Source: Ciona savignyi (lineage: Eukaryota > Chordata > Ascidiacea > Phlebobranchia > Cionidae). From it: a stretch of DNA of 64,000 bases. The stretch is from NCBI GenBank assembly GCA_000149265.1, contig CH003357.1, positions 63,137 to 127,136 of the forward strand, written 5' to 3'. This document shows positions 46,510-58,470 of the stretch, piece after piece. Within the stretch, counting starts at the first letter, position 1. The number at the start of each line of letters is the position of its first letter. Under the pieces are notes generated by a model. That model was not told the DNA's origin and made no database searches. It was given only the letters and a program-made list of their open reading frames with translations. The position numbers and the translations under genes were made by a program.

Positions 46510-47023
46510 CAGTGGAACCCCGCTTTAAGACCACCTCGATAACACGACCACCTCACAATCAAGACCACTTCAGTGCGGTCCCAAATAATTTACTATAGTA
46601 ATGCATTGCATTCTGTTTCAATAACGCGACCACCCCGGTTTCCAGACCAGGACCGCCATATTTTGGTCCAAAACTTCAAATTTGACTCCGCTTAAGTGAC
46701 CACACGTGCTAAATAAGTTGCCTTTGTCACCAAAATAATAAGGTTAAATTTCTTTTATGATCAAAACAATAAGAATAAATGAGCGCACACAAAAAAATGT
46801 GGCAAACAGAACTGAATCCTACAAGATAAACTTTAGTATAAAAATTATTCTGCAGTATCTGATAAAAATATTGGCATTTGATGAAAATTTATTAAAAATG
46901 CAAACGTTTAAGCTGCATATGACGACAACTTGCTGCAAATCAAAATTCACTAACACGACCACCCCGCTAACGCGACCGCTTAATGACGGTCCCATAGGTG
47001 GTCAGGTAAGCGGGGTTCTACTG
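46510..47023. mobile_element. 514-bp Tc1/pogo-type MITE with TA target site
   Basis: The ends are CAGTGGAACCCCGCTTTAAG and, reversed, CAGTAGAACCCCGCTTACCT, each flanked by TA. Inside both ends are repeated GACCACC motifs (cgaccacctcac, cgaccaccccgc). The TIR start CAGTRGAACCCCG and TA duplication are typical of Tigger-like non-autonomous elements. It has no transposase. It lies in the 5' flank of the decayed LIM exon. Confidence 0.8.
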
Positions 47024-47315
47024 TATATACTTTGTGCAAAAAAAGGATAGTTTACACTTTTACAGGATGCTAGTTGCATTTCGTACTTTAACATATACGT
47101 ATGCTTGTTCACGGCAAACTGACCTTTTTAATTTTTACTTATATACACATTTTTCCATGACAATGTAATAATCCGTCAAATACAAAACGTATATACACAC
47201 AAAATTGTTAAAACCTCCTTATTTCGCAGCTAGCTTTATTAAACACTACCTTGTACAAATCGATATCGGACGAACTTTATTATCCATTTGCTAGACTGAT
47301 TTTCTTTAAGTAAGA

Positions 47316-47615
47316 TAACTAGATAGATAGGATATTCATGTTTATCCCCGTGACTGGGAAAATCAAGGGGGTTAACACACGGGCAATCAGATCACCTTGC
47401 GCCCATCGTCGGGTTATCGGAGCTATTGCAGTGTGTTGTATATGATAGACACGTTCCTTCAATTTGGTAGAACCCATTAATCCGCTGGGTTCAGGCAATG
47501 CCCGTAAAATGACTTGCCCAAGGACACAACCGATTTGCTAGCGACCAGTTTCGCATCTGCAACCTTTTGAGTGAAAGGCGACGTACTTAACCACTTGACC
47601 AACCGACCGGACATA
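47316..47615 (-). repeat. Full-length SINE copy
   Basis: Minus orientation: ataggatattcatgtttatc tail at the left, full body, and a tRNA-like head ending ccacttgaccaaccgaccgg at the right. A few changes lie in the box A region. Confidence 0.88.
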
Positions 47616-48501
47616 ACTAAAAATGTATACTGCGAAACCGTTTTCTAGCAGCCGAAAACTACCGTCACTTGTCGCAAACTGCACCTGCTTTACGTTCGCT
47701 GTATTATACAGTTGACCTTAGCGTGGCCCTAAACTAAACAGAAGATTTATTGCCGAAAAACAGCAGGATTTTGCACAAGCATCAAAATTAACTGCCATAC
47801 ACTTCGGACTAACACATTTTGCAGTTGCCCAAATATTCTACACCATTTAATTTAAAAAAGGTTTTTAGACATATCCACGATAACACTGCAGTTTGGCAGT
47901 TCAAAAGTTTAGTTGTGTAACTATCACAACTCATTTAGAACGATTTATCTTGTTTTAAACACAAAGTGGTGATTATAGACCAGGTTGTACCAGAATCAAG
48001 GATGCCACCCATCCAGTTCCTGCAACTTTGACATTTAAAATTGCAGTACACGTTAATATGAAAAATTTCAAACATATTACATGCAATGTTTTATTTATTT
48101 TCGATACTACATACTAAGTACACCGCATACACTACGATAGCAGGATATAAGTGTTAAACTATTTGATTAATTTATAAATTGGGTATCGTTGTTCCAAACA
48201 GGGCACGAAAAGATACAAATTTCTACATCAAATATTAGTTTTAGAAAGCAATGATCAAACAAAACAGAGCATAATTCCAATAAACTGCCCTTACAACTAC
48301 AGTTACGATTGTAATGCTATATCGTTTTAATACTCGCGAACTTATAAGACATGCTAAGATTTTGAAATTACCAGGACCTGGGAATGTTAAATTCAAAAAT
48401 TAATTAAGTGCAACTTTTTTAATAAATTTTGCATTAAAATATTGTAAAATTTTGGAGCAATCGTGTATTGCATATATACAACAACTTGTGATTACTGCAG
48501 A

Positions 48502-51373
48502 TTAGTATTTGTGGCTTTCAGTACCTCCACGGCCGAAACCTGAAATAAAAGGCAATGTTTAGGGCATTTATTATGTGTATAGTGCCTGCATCCGGTTTAG
48601 CACAAGATTAAATACTAAATAATTTAAAGACTTAAGGTAGGTAAATAAAGTATTGATAGACATTACAGTCACCTGGTTGGTGTTTTAAAACAATTACACA
48701 AAGCAAGATTATATTTCTTCAGTGTGACTGTGGCTTAAGTAACTTTCCAATACAAACAACATGTATAGTTGTACAGACGACTTGTGTTTATTGGGATTAC
48801 AAAACAATGGTTAAGGCAAATGTAATGAACAGATAACCTTTTTCCCACATTCAGATTGCCTGAGCTATTGCAGGTTCTTAAAAACCAACTGCTGAAACAT
48901 ACAACCAAGTTAAACTTGTCTGGGTATTGTTATTGTTAGATCCAGACACTGTTCTGGTTAAGATCTGTATTTGAATCCTTATGCCAAAGCTTCTTAAACT
49001 GTTTGAGTCACCTAGATTGACACCATTAATCAAAACCAACAGTGCCCAAAATCTCCAAATAAAAAAAAATGGACAATTTATTTTTATTCGTAAGTTTGTA
49101 GCTGTGTATTTATAGATACTAGCAATATGATTTTACTAGCAAGTATTTTAAAAATGCAAAATATCATAGAGATATCATCCAGAGTGATGCAGTGGTAATG
49201 CTTTATTTTTGCACTCAGCCAAGTCTGTGATAACACAACTTGTGGGATAAGAAATTTTATAACAACTGCTGTAATTGATTTAAAGGAGAAATATTGGGTC
49301 AATCAGGGTTATATTTTAGGCCACCTACTGTAAAGCAGTGTTCCGCTAAAAATGGTTGTCCTAGTAGTTGATGGATAATACTGTATAAAATAAATATTAC
49401 CAAAAATGACAGGCTGGACGGAATTTGGGCATTAATATAGATTACAGTTTACACATGTCCCCTCTGCAAATAGTGATTGAAATCAGTAATCCTTGCCTGT
49501 TATTAAATAGATAACTAGAAGAAGAGCAATTTTAAAGCACTGGTACTAGAGTCATTTCTCTTTAAAGAGGTGGCTATTAGCTAATGTTGTTTATAGTATA
49601 GGTAATTAAAAAAAACAAGTTAATGAACATTCAAAGAAGGGGAACAAATTAACATATTATAACCGCCATCAAAAAGGATTATTTGGACAAGAATTTAACA
49701 TGTGAAAATATTTTAAAAACATCAAATATGTTGGTAGCCTACACAAACTTTTAAGTTATACGCTTTAGTTTTATTAAAAAAACCATATGCTACAACGATT
49801 TCGCTTGCTTTCATCAAAAAATATCTGATGTACAAGTAGCCCGACTAATTAGTCTGGTGGTATGGTTTAGTGCGTTGCCCTTTAGCTAAGTGTTAGCAGA
49901 TTCGGCAAGGTGCCTAATGGGCATTGCCCGAGCCCAGTGCATAAAGGGTTCCAGTGAATTGAAAAAGTATAATTCCTACACAACACACTGCAATAGCTCC
50001 GGTAATTCGCGAGCTATTCTGATGATTACTTGTATTTTAACGCACACGGTATTACCAATCACATGGATAGACATAAATATCCTATTCTTAGTTTATTGTA
50101 TCTATTACAAATCAGATTGGATGCACCGGTGGGTATATTAGAAGACATTGTTGGAACTTCGAATAACAATATCATACCACCTAATGGTTATTAAAGAAAT
50201 ATAACTGGACTTTTAAAATGACACATTTATTTAGCGAATAAAGAGCTGACACTAAATACCTACATTCTGGTTGACAAAGCGATTGCAATAAGTGTCATTT
50301 TTTACTCCCAAACTGATATGTTACATCAGTATTTTATTTCAACCCATTATGTTTAACTTGGTAACATTTATTTTGCACTTGGACAAAGAGCTAAATAGGG
50401 TCTGAAGCCAAACCGTATGCTTTATACAATCACTTTTCCCTGTAGCCTATGGCAATAACAAATAAATAATTTATGTTCATACAGAACTTACCTCCTGGAC
50501 CGTACAAGGCAGCATAGCATGGTTTGTGGCAATATGGCTTGCCTTCGTGCTAAAATATGAATAGTCTAATGTTAGTAACTACCATGCTTGCTGTTCTGGT
50601 ATAAATAAATAATATACTGTGGTAAGTGCATAATTAAAAATATATACCTGTAACAAAAATACTTGATTTTGTATTTTAAATTTAAACAACCAAAGCACAT
50701 TATTAAAATCAAATGGTAAAAATCATGCTTGGAAGGATTAACGTGGCGAGTAAGTGCGTCGTTTTTCAGTCGAAAATTTGTACATTCGAAACTAGTCAGC
50801 ATCTTGTCAGTTGTGTTCTCGGGCAAGGTACTTAGTGGATGTTGCCTGAACCCAGTGGAGTTAATTGGTAATAAAAGGATTTTATTAATCATACACAACA
50901 CACCGCAATAGCTCCAATAATCAATGGTGGACACAAGGTAACCTGACGATTACCCATTTGTTAATGCCCCTTGAGTTTCCTCATTTACAGGGTTAATGTT
51001 GAATATCCTATACTTCGAAACTACTGCAATCTATATTATAATATTTCTATATCCTTGTCTGTAAAATATGTTATGATACATTTAATAAACACACATTACT
51101 TTTGCAGAAAGAAAATATATTTACTAAAAATTTTATGAACACACAATACTCCAAATCTACCTCAGCATGACCACCAGATGACAATGTTTTCTTGCATTTC
51201 TCACATTTTAAGCATGGTCGGTGCCAATCTTTACCGAGCGATGTTACCTTTTCAGCTGAAAAAATAACCCATCTAACATTAATTATAAAACAAGTTATCC
51301 CAATATATAGGCTGACCATGACGGAGTACTTACCAAAATATACAGGCTTGTTGCAGCTTGGGCAGTTCGGCAT
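48502..51373 (-). CDS. CRIP-like single LIM-domain protein (copy 2), complete
   Basis: Four exons, 51373-51334, 51255-51161, 50549-50492 and 48539-48502, join into 77 codons (76 aa, the usual CRIP1 length is 77). The protein starts [13 protein letters not shown]. Zinc ligands are C4, C7, H25, C28 and C31, C34, C52, C56. The core [35 protein letters not shown] and tail RGGTESHKY are very close to vertebrate CRIP1. Splice sites are all GT-AG, and intron phases equal those of copy 1. Intron 2 and intron 3 each carry a SINE. It is the only intact gene of the right-hand LIM cluster and the likely parent of the fragment at 59690-59935. Confidence 0.93.
49841..50098 (+). repeat. Diverged SINE in LIM copy 2 intron 3
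   Basis: tRNA-like head (attagtctggtggtatggtt and gtgcgttgcccttta), then gcattgcccgagcccagtgc, acaacacactgcaatagctc and the tail aaatatcctattct. The element has accumulated many substitutions. Confidence 0.7.
50737..51018 (+). repeat. SINE in LIM copy 2 intron 2, shared with a decayed duplicate
   Basis: The head gagtaagtgcgtcgtttttc, body cacaccgcaatagctccaat and tail gttgaatatcctatact place it in the family. The right half recurs at 59810-59905 in the decayed LIM fragment at the same relative place, so this SINE inserted before that duplication. Confidence 0.75.
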
Positions 51374-51399
51374 TCTTTCTTTAGCAGTTTTAAAAATGA

Positions 51400-52250
51400 C
51401 TTAAAAAATTTTCTGTGCAAATAGAACGGATAGTTTACAGGATACCTGTTTGTATATTTTACTTTAGCACACTAAGTTAGTTAGGTTAATTAACCTGATG
51501 CTTGTTCTAGCATATTACACTAATTCAATATTACAAATATATAATATTTTGAACTAACAATATAATAATCCGTCAATTACTAAAAGTAAATACACACAAA
51601 TTTAATATAAATGAAAACTCTTTTATTGCGCAGCTACCAATATCAATACTACCTTGTTATGTCGAATGAACTTAAATGACCATTCTCCACAATGGGAGAC
51701 GCCCATACCCAATGACGCAAAACAGCCAGACCAATGTGCGTTCAACAAACATGTTGTTAATCCGTTTTACTGTGCATGCCATCTGGCGGTCAACTATAGA
51801 CCATATTTAATCCCGTAGACCCGTAAATAAAAAAACGTAATAGACTTATCGCACTGGTGGCACGCAAAGTGCAAATGTATTTATATTAGCGCATTATTAT
51901 GGTACTTTTGGGTTGGCTTATTTCTTAGTAAAACCGTTTTTCGTGTTTTTTTGTATTTGGCTTAAGCTTTGGAATATTTGTATGACTTACTATCTCGTTT
52001 GTGCTACGATTACTGTCCCAACAAATCTCCTAAAAATACCGTGGTTAGGTGCTCCTATTGCACCAAGTAAGTACTTGTCTGTAACAAATGGTGTTAGTTC
52101 TCTGGAAAGTTTGTAGTTGTATAACATTCAGTGATTTATATTGCTTCGGGTGCTAAGTTATTTACCTCAAAAATGGTTTTAGCAAACTAAGTTTTGCATT
52201 AACAAACTTCAAAGGCAGTTGACATGTGGAGAACACGCAGAACGACCTCG
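51400..52250. promoter_or_regulatory. 5' flank of LIM copy 2 (duplicated block A)
   Basis: The sequence upstream of the LIM copy 2 ATG is repeated at 60000-60480 plus 61090-61460 and, in part, at 47040-47290. Conserved pieces include ccgtcaattactaaa, ctaccttgttatgtcg, caatgacgcaaaa and caccatctg with acggtcaactatag. Their conservation after duplication suggests, but does not prove, promoter function. Confidence 0.5.
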
Positions 52251-53591
52251 TGTACTAGGTCGAGATTCACATAAAGTAGGCCTACGTTGGAAGGTGCAGA
52301 TAGAATCACCCTTTTATTTTTAGCTAACAAGAAATATATAAAAGACAAGCGACTCTCCAGTGACGTATCAATAATATATTACACGCCGCTTTACCTCCAC
52401 TAAGCAGACGGTGCGGTGTTACGTTTATCGGTATCAAAATGATCATCGTTGTCTCGCCCATGGGATTTATCCCATGTCCGACCAAAACTTTAAGCCCGCA
52501 TGTGACTTAGCTAATATTTTAATTGGGATATAATATATTTATTTCTATTTACTGTAAAATTCAAACAATTGTATATAATTTCGATATTAAAATGTATTTC
52601 GTTAAAATTTAGATACAAACATATCACGCATGACTAAGGCCAACACGATAATTCGATCGGTTGTTTGAATACTCTTCCGGTCCGAAGTTGAAATTGTTTA
52701 TATCCTCGACTATACCCACGCTTCAGAGTTTAGTCATTTCCGATGGACTGACTGATGGCAACTGAGTCAGAATTAGTGTGTATTGTGATAAATTATCATA
52801 TAACTTTTATAATTGTTGATCAAACTTGGGCGGCTTGTCGTAGTACCAAAATCAAAGTGTTTAATTCGGTTATGTTTCATTTTGTTAAATTGTAATCTCG
52901 TATTACAGTTGTTGTGCTAAATAGCCAGCACGTAACCTATATAACTGTTGATCTTTGATTACGTCGTAGAAGAATCAAAGGGACGCTCAACCAATTAATC
53001 TCCCTATCTCTATAATGTAGACTGACCTCACGAAAAGTGCCGTCACTAAAAAATGACTTCAGAAATCTATATATATTGCAATTTTCACAAAAATTAAAGA
53101 TGGGTTCTCCAATCTAAACTCAACGCCCTACAAAATTTTGCTAAGAAAACTGTAAGCTTGTACTCCTTCGTCCATTTAAAACCTTAGGCTACCCCAATAA
53201 AACAGGCAGAAGATTTCCATAAACACCTTTATTTCACGATTATGGAAGTAGAATATAAGGATTAAACCAAGACACAAGATTTGGTTGATTTATAAATTGG
53301 TATCCTAGTCCCCTAACAGGAAGGTTCCAAATATTCACCTTAACTATTAGTTTATATTAGTTTAATCTGCAATAAATGCATAAAACAAAGAATAATTACA
53401 ATAACTACATTTACAACTACAACTATACAGCTGTGGTGACATTGTTACATCGTTTTAACTGTAATAGACTTATCCGACATGTATGATTTTATAATTATCG
53501 GAACTTTAAAGAAGCCAACAAAACAAATAAGATAAATAAATTCTTGTCGTTTGGTGTAAAGGAATGTTAAATTTAGATTGGTATTTGTGCT

Positions 53592-54255
53592 TTAAGTATT
53601 TCTGGAAATGTCACCTGAAAGATAAAGAAATGCTTTAGACCAGTGGTTTCCAAACTTTGTTAAAAAATCTCAAAACCGACCTCTAGCAATATTTTAATAT
53701 TTGGCGGTATAGTGAAGACTAAATATTTAAACAAATACAGTATAGTGAAAAATAGGCCTACACCTCCTTCGCGGACCTCCTGAAAGTGCATCACGGACCC
53801 TAAAATGTCCGCAGATCGAACTTTGGGAACCACTGCTACAGACAAACAGCACCAAGACATCATAGTGCCGTTCTGCGGTTTAACATGTGTGTGGCCTAAC
53901 GCCACCGATTCCTATACTGGTTTTTACTTTAAAACGGTCTTGGTGATGAAGATGTCATTTGTTAGAAACGTAGCCCGGTAAAAAATTATAGAAAATTTTG
54001 AGGTAGAATGGTTACCGTGAACAATTTATATATTATCTTTATTTACTTAAAAAATAGTCTTAGTGAAGATTGCATCATGGGATTAGCCAGGTAAGATACA
54101 GAAAAAAATATTAATCTGAACCCAAAACCATTCGGTTTCCACAGTTACTCTTCCAAGAAAAACAATAACAAATAATTTACAATAATACAGAACTTACGTT
54201 TTGGTCCAACATTGGCAGAATTATAGCAAGAATTGCAATAAGGCTTGCCGCCGAG
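53592..54255 (-). pseudogene. LIM (CRIP-like) copy 3, only the last two exons
   Basis: Exon 54255-54198 encodes LGGKPYCNSCYNSANVGPK, and exon 53614-53592 encodes DISRNT then stop; both have proper splice sites. The final zinc pair is C-x2-C instead of the CRIP C-x3-C, and the glycine-rich tail is lost. Exons 1 and 2 are absent: intron 2 stops matching copy 4 at about 54375, where unrelated DNA begins. A hAT MITE sits just upstream in the intron (53641-53835). Unless it is spliced to other exons, it is a truncated copy. Confidence 0.7.
53641..53835. mobile_element. 195-bp hAT MITE
   Basis: Ends are CAGTGGTTTCCAAACTTTG and, reversed, CAGTGGTTCCCAAAGTTCG. The flanking 8-mers CTTTAGAC (53633-53640) and CTACAGAC (53836-53843) agree at 6 of 8 positions, fitting an aged target duplication. 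The paralogous position in LIM copy 4 (about 63255) lacks the element, which confirms insertion after that duplication. Confidence 0.8.
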
Positions 54256-54340
54256 CTATAAAAAAACAATTTTTATATTAGTGAGTAGCAGTGCTCCTGT
54301 TGTGGTATTAATAATGAACCTACTATAAGTTGAGAATTGC

Positions 54341-54375
54341 AAATAGGATAGGATATTTATGTTTATCCATGTTTT
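54341..54375 (-). repeat. SINE tail remnant at a duplication breakpoint
   Basis: gcaaataggataggatattt and atgtttatccatg match the tail of the SINE in LIM copy 4 intron 2 (63700 onwards), including the flanking gcaaatagg. The match ends abruptly at about 54375. Confidence 0.7.
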
Positions 54376-54403
54376 ATCCAACCAAAGAAGTTGTTTTCTA
54401 CAG

Positions 54404-55230
54404 CCCAAAGTTATAAGCTTCGCCGTGCCAATTCCGACGAACGAAGAAAGAAAATCCTCCTTGATCAGGAGTGTAATTTATTTGTTTCTAATAATAATAT
54501 AATAGTTTTTTAGTTATTGTTTCTGCCTATTTTAAATATTAATTGCTAGGTAATTGTGTGTGCTTGCTAATTGCAATCCAGAGCCACCTGGTTAATTTTA
54601 TATGACTTGCAAGAATTTGTAGGCCTAGGTTGGTCTTATTGATACTTGGATATACTACAATGATGGGTAATATCGGTGTCTTATTTTACAGGTTTGCAAA
54701 CAGAAAGAACAAATCGACACCATCCACAACTGCACGATCACCATCTCATAAAAAGGTTAGTAGCTCTTGCAATATTTTGCCATATAACCCTATATGTTCC
54801 TCATGTCCCAATGTTTTATATTTCAAAAGATAAATCCTTCCATTCGTCTCAGTTTAAAGAAAATGGTGAGACTTGCCGTCTAAGTGCGTTGAATTATGCG
54901 GAGTCGTTACCTCTAATTAAGTTCATTTTACAAACACTGCATAGGTTAATAAATTAGCTACGGCTGTTCTTCCCGTTTGCAAAACGCCGGTGCAAATTTA
55001 ATATAATAATAAAGAAGATCGTACTGTCCACAACGAATCGGCTGCAGCACCACCCATTCCCCCACGCGTGGCGTATCCTCCACCTGTTCCACAACGAGCA
55101 ACGATGCCACCGCCTTTTCCACGTCAAGTAACACGTGTATATGTAACCTATACGGTGCCAAGTTTGATCGGACGTATTGCCATAGTTTCATAGTTTGTAG
55201 AAGCGCTGCGTTATTTGTCACTGAACATTA
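54404..55230 (+). other. Exon-like segments of unknown origin
   Basis: Segment 54404-54470 follows tttctacag and encodes SYKLRRANSDERRKKILLDQ. Segment 54692-54755 follows ttattttacag, encodes FANRKNKSTPSTTARSPSHK, and ends at gttagt. A third open stretch from about 55021 encodes a proline-rich run (PPIPPRVAYPPPVPQR) in one frame. The first two can be joined in phase using a gtgtaa donor. No family is recognised and no start was found. They lie in DNA foreign to the LIM duplication, so they may be a captured gene fragment or chance. Confidence 0.25.
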
Positions 55231-55314
55231 ACATGTCTAATATTGGTCGTTATTACCTTTCGCCATCTTAATGTCTATATTTTGTCGCCCTATCGCACTG
55301 CGAAGCTGTTAGTT

Positions 55315-57720
55315 ATGGGTCCCATTTGAAAAAATGGGACAAATATTGTTTTTGTCCGTTTTTTTTTTCGTTTTTTTTTTCGTCAAAGGTTTGACAGGCA
55401 TGGCTTGTGGCCCCGACATCTACCAGAAGGGGTAATGGAATTGCAACGAAACTTTAACATTTGTTAGCGCACATGGTCTAGATATGCAAAAACCAATATT
55501 TTGGGTAATTTAGCCAGGGGAATTCCCCTGGGAGGTCAAAAACCAAAACGGTATTTTTTCTAAAAATTTAACATTTTTGGGCATAACGCTTGAACGGCTG
55601 ATCCAATTATGATCAAATTTGGTAAAATATTAGTGTGTTAGCAACTGCTTTACTAATAAGAAGAAACAAAATATTTACCCAGGGAAATACCCTAAACATG
55701 AAGATTTGTTTCTAAGTCTTGATTGTGATAGGCATGGCTTGTGGGTCCAACATCTAACGAAAGGGGTAATGGAATCGCAGTAAAACTTTGTCATTTGTTA
55801 AATAATGTAGTATAGATCTGCAGAAACTAAAATTTTGGGTTATATACCCAGGGGAATTCCCCTGGGAGGTCAAAAAACAAAACGGTATTTTTTTTCTAAA
55901 AGTTTAACATTTTTGGGCATAACGCTTGAACGGCTGATCCAATTATGATCAAATTTGGTAAAATAATAGTGTGTTAGCCACTGCTTTACCAATTAGAAGA
56001 AACAAAATATTTGCCTAGGGAAATACCTTAAAAATGAAGATTCGTTTCTAAATTATGATTGTGATAGGCATGGCTTGTGGCTCCAACATCTACCGGAAGG
56101 GGTAATGAAATTCCAATGAAACTTTTTCATTTGTTAGACAACGTGGTATAGATATGCAGAAACTAAAAATTATGGGTTACATACCCAGAAGAATTCCCCT
56201 GGGAGGTGAAAAACCAAAACGGTATTTTTTTTATAAAAATTTAGCATTTTTGGGCACAGAGCTTGAACGGCTACTCCAACTTTAATTAGATTTGCTGAAG
56301 TATAAGTGCATTAGCCACTGATATAACAATTAAAAAAAGATTCAATTATTTGGACCTAGGGAAATACCCTAAAAATGAAGATTTGTTTCTAAATCATGAT
56401 TGTTATAGGCATGGCTTGTGGCAACGACATCTACCAGAAGAGGTAAAGGAATTGCAATGAAACTTTGACATTTGTTAGACAACATGGGCTAGAAATGCAA
56501 AAACCAAATTTTGGGATAATAAATCAAGGGGAATTTCCTTAATACGTTAAACACCTAAACGGTAGTTTTTGTCATTTTTTTTTTAGTTTTTTCAGGCATA
56601 GCGCTTTAACGGCTGCTTCAATTTTAATCAGATTTGGTGGAATGTAAGTAATTAGTCACTTATTTAACACTTTAAGAAAATAAAAAAAATCCCTAGGGAA
56701 ATACCCCAAAAAATAGGTTTTTGTTCTCAAATCAGGATTGTGACAAGCATGCCACGTCACCCCGACATTAACCAAAAGGAGTAATGGAATCGCAAATAAA
56801 ATTTGACATTTGTTAGACAACATGGCCTAGATATGCAGAAATCCAAAATTGTGGGTGATAAATTTATGGAAATTCACCTGAGACCTTAAAAACCAAAAAA
56901 AAAATTTCTAAAAGAATTGCTTTTTACGGGATAGCGCTTGAACAGATTCTCCAATTTTAATCAGATTCGGTGGAATGCAAGTGCATTAGTCACTGATTTA
57001 ACACTTAAAACAAATAAAAAAGATTACCTAATGAAATACCCTAAAAATTATGATTTTTTCCCTCAAATCATGATAGCAACATGCATGACATGGCGCCCCG
57101 ACATCTACCAGAAAGAGTAATGGAATCGCAATAAAAATTTGACATTTGTAATGGAACATGGTCTAGATATGCAAAAACTATAATTTGGGTAAACAAATCT
57201 AGGGGAATTCCTCTGAGACGTTAAAAACCAAAACGTTTTTTTTCTAATAAATTGACTTTTTGGGGCATAGCGCTTGAATGGCTGCTCTAATTTTGATCAG
57301 ATTTGGTGAAATGTTAGACTATTAAACACTCTGTGAGTCAATTTATTAAAAGAAAGAAAACATTTACATAGGGCAATTCCCCTAAAAACGAAAATATGTT
57401 CTTGAATTATGATTTTGACAGGCATGCCATATCGCACTGACATATCCAACAAGGAGTCGACAAAACTAATTAAAACTTAAAGAATTTTTACATAACATGA
57501 CCCACATATGTAAAACAGAAACTTATCTATTAAACCCAGGGGAATTACCTGAAACCATGAAATCGGGCTGTTTTGAAAATTTAGCTTTATTTTACCACCA
57601 TGCTTGAAAACAAGCTTTAATTTAAAACATTTGTGGTGAAATGTTCGTAAATTTAAGACGTTTATTCTTTTCTCAACTACATATGGAAAAGAAGTTTGGT
57701 CTAATAACTATGGGACCCAT
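55315..57720. repeat. Tandem array of about 337-bp units, seven copies
   Basis: The landmark ggcatggcttgtgg (or its mutated form) recurs near 55396, 55733, 56067, 56408, 56748, 57082 and 57420, a period of 334-341 bp. Each unit carries ccgacatctaccagaagg, tgaaactttgacatttgtta, a region near CCAGGGGAATTCCCCTGG (a perfect 18-bp palindrome in the first units), gcgcttgaacggctg and a taccctaaaaatgaaga block. Divergence rises from left to right. Matching 11-bp sequences, ATGGGTCCCAT (55315-55325) and its complement ATGGGACCCAT (57710-57720), bound the array. All frames contain stops. Confidence 0.85.
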
Positions 57721-58470
57721 GCGTTTATGCTTGCAGAAACAAAGTACATACTCAGTGTATAAAATACAAATTGTGGTTAGGGACCCTGTAGCATGAATAT
57801 ATGGCATACGACATGTGTTTTACATATAGTGGTGGTTAAACACGTGGTTGACACTCTCTAGTTTATGATTTATTTTTACGCTTATCAGCGAAGATTTATG
57901 ATACTAATTTTACTTACTTGGTTGGAGAAAGTATGGCCTCATGGGGCCATCTAACACTATTCGCGGCGTTGCTGCCTTAATTGTGAGAAGGCACAACTAC
58001 TGCAGTTTTTTACACGACAATAAAATCACGCCACAAACATTGTATCAGATTGTTATGCATAATTGTGTAGCCTGGCGTTTGATTGCTCCACCAGGGTCTG
58101 TTAGGTTTTGAAGGTTTGAATTGACTCTACGTGGTGCTTTGAAAGGCGATCGAGAAATTTTCCCTCAACATCGAATCTCACCACAACGAAATAAGCCGTA
58201 ATACTTTGTTTAAAAAGGCTTGGAAAAAGGGAGATATGTGGTGAATCGATGCTTTCGGAAATTAATATAATTGTTTGTGTGTAATGCTCACGTATATTGT
58301 TTGTAGAACACGTATGTAAACGACGTAATTTTGCTAACAAGTAATTCGCGTCGTATTTACGACAAGTACACCACCACTTGTATTTAAAACGCCAGTCAAT
58401 TCCCACAATTAAAATAGGCGTCGAATTGTTTTCCCTGGTGTGTTTGTTACGTACAATAGATGCCACCGTT
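57721..58470. other. Unassigned DNA right of the tandem array
   Basis: An open minus-strand frame spans 58101-58487 but starts in the SINE tail and has no similarity. No gene, RNA or other repeat is recognised. Confidence 0.4.
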
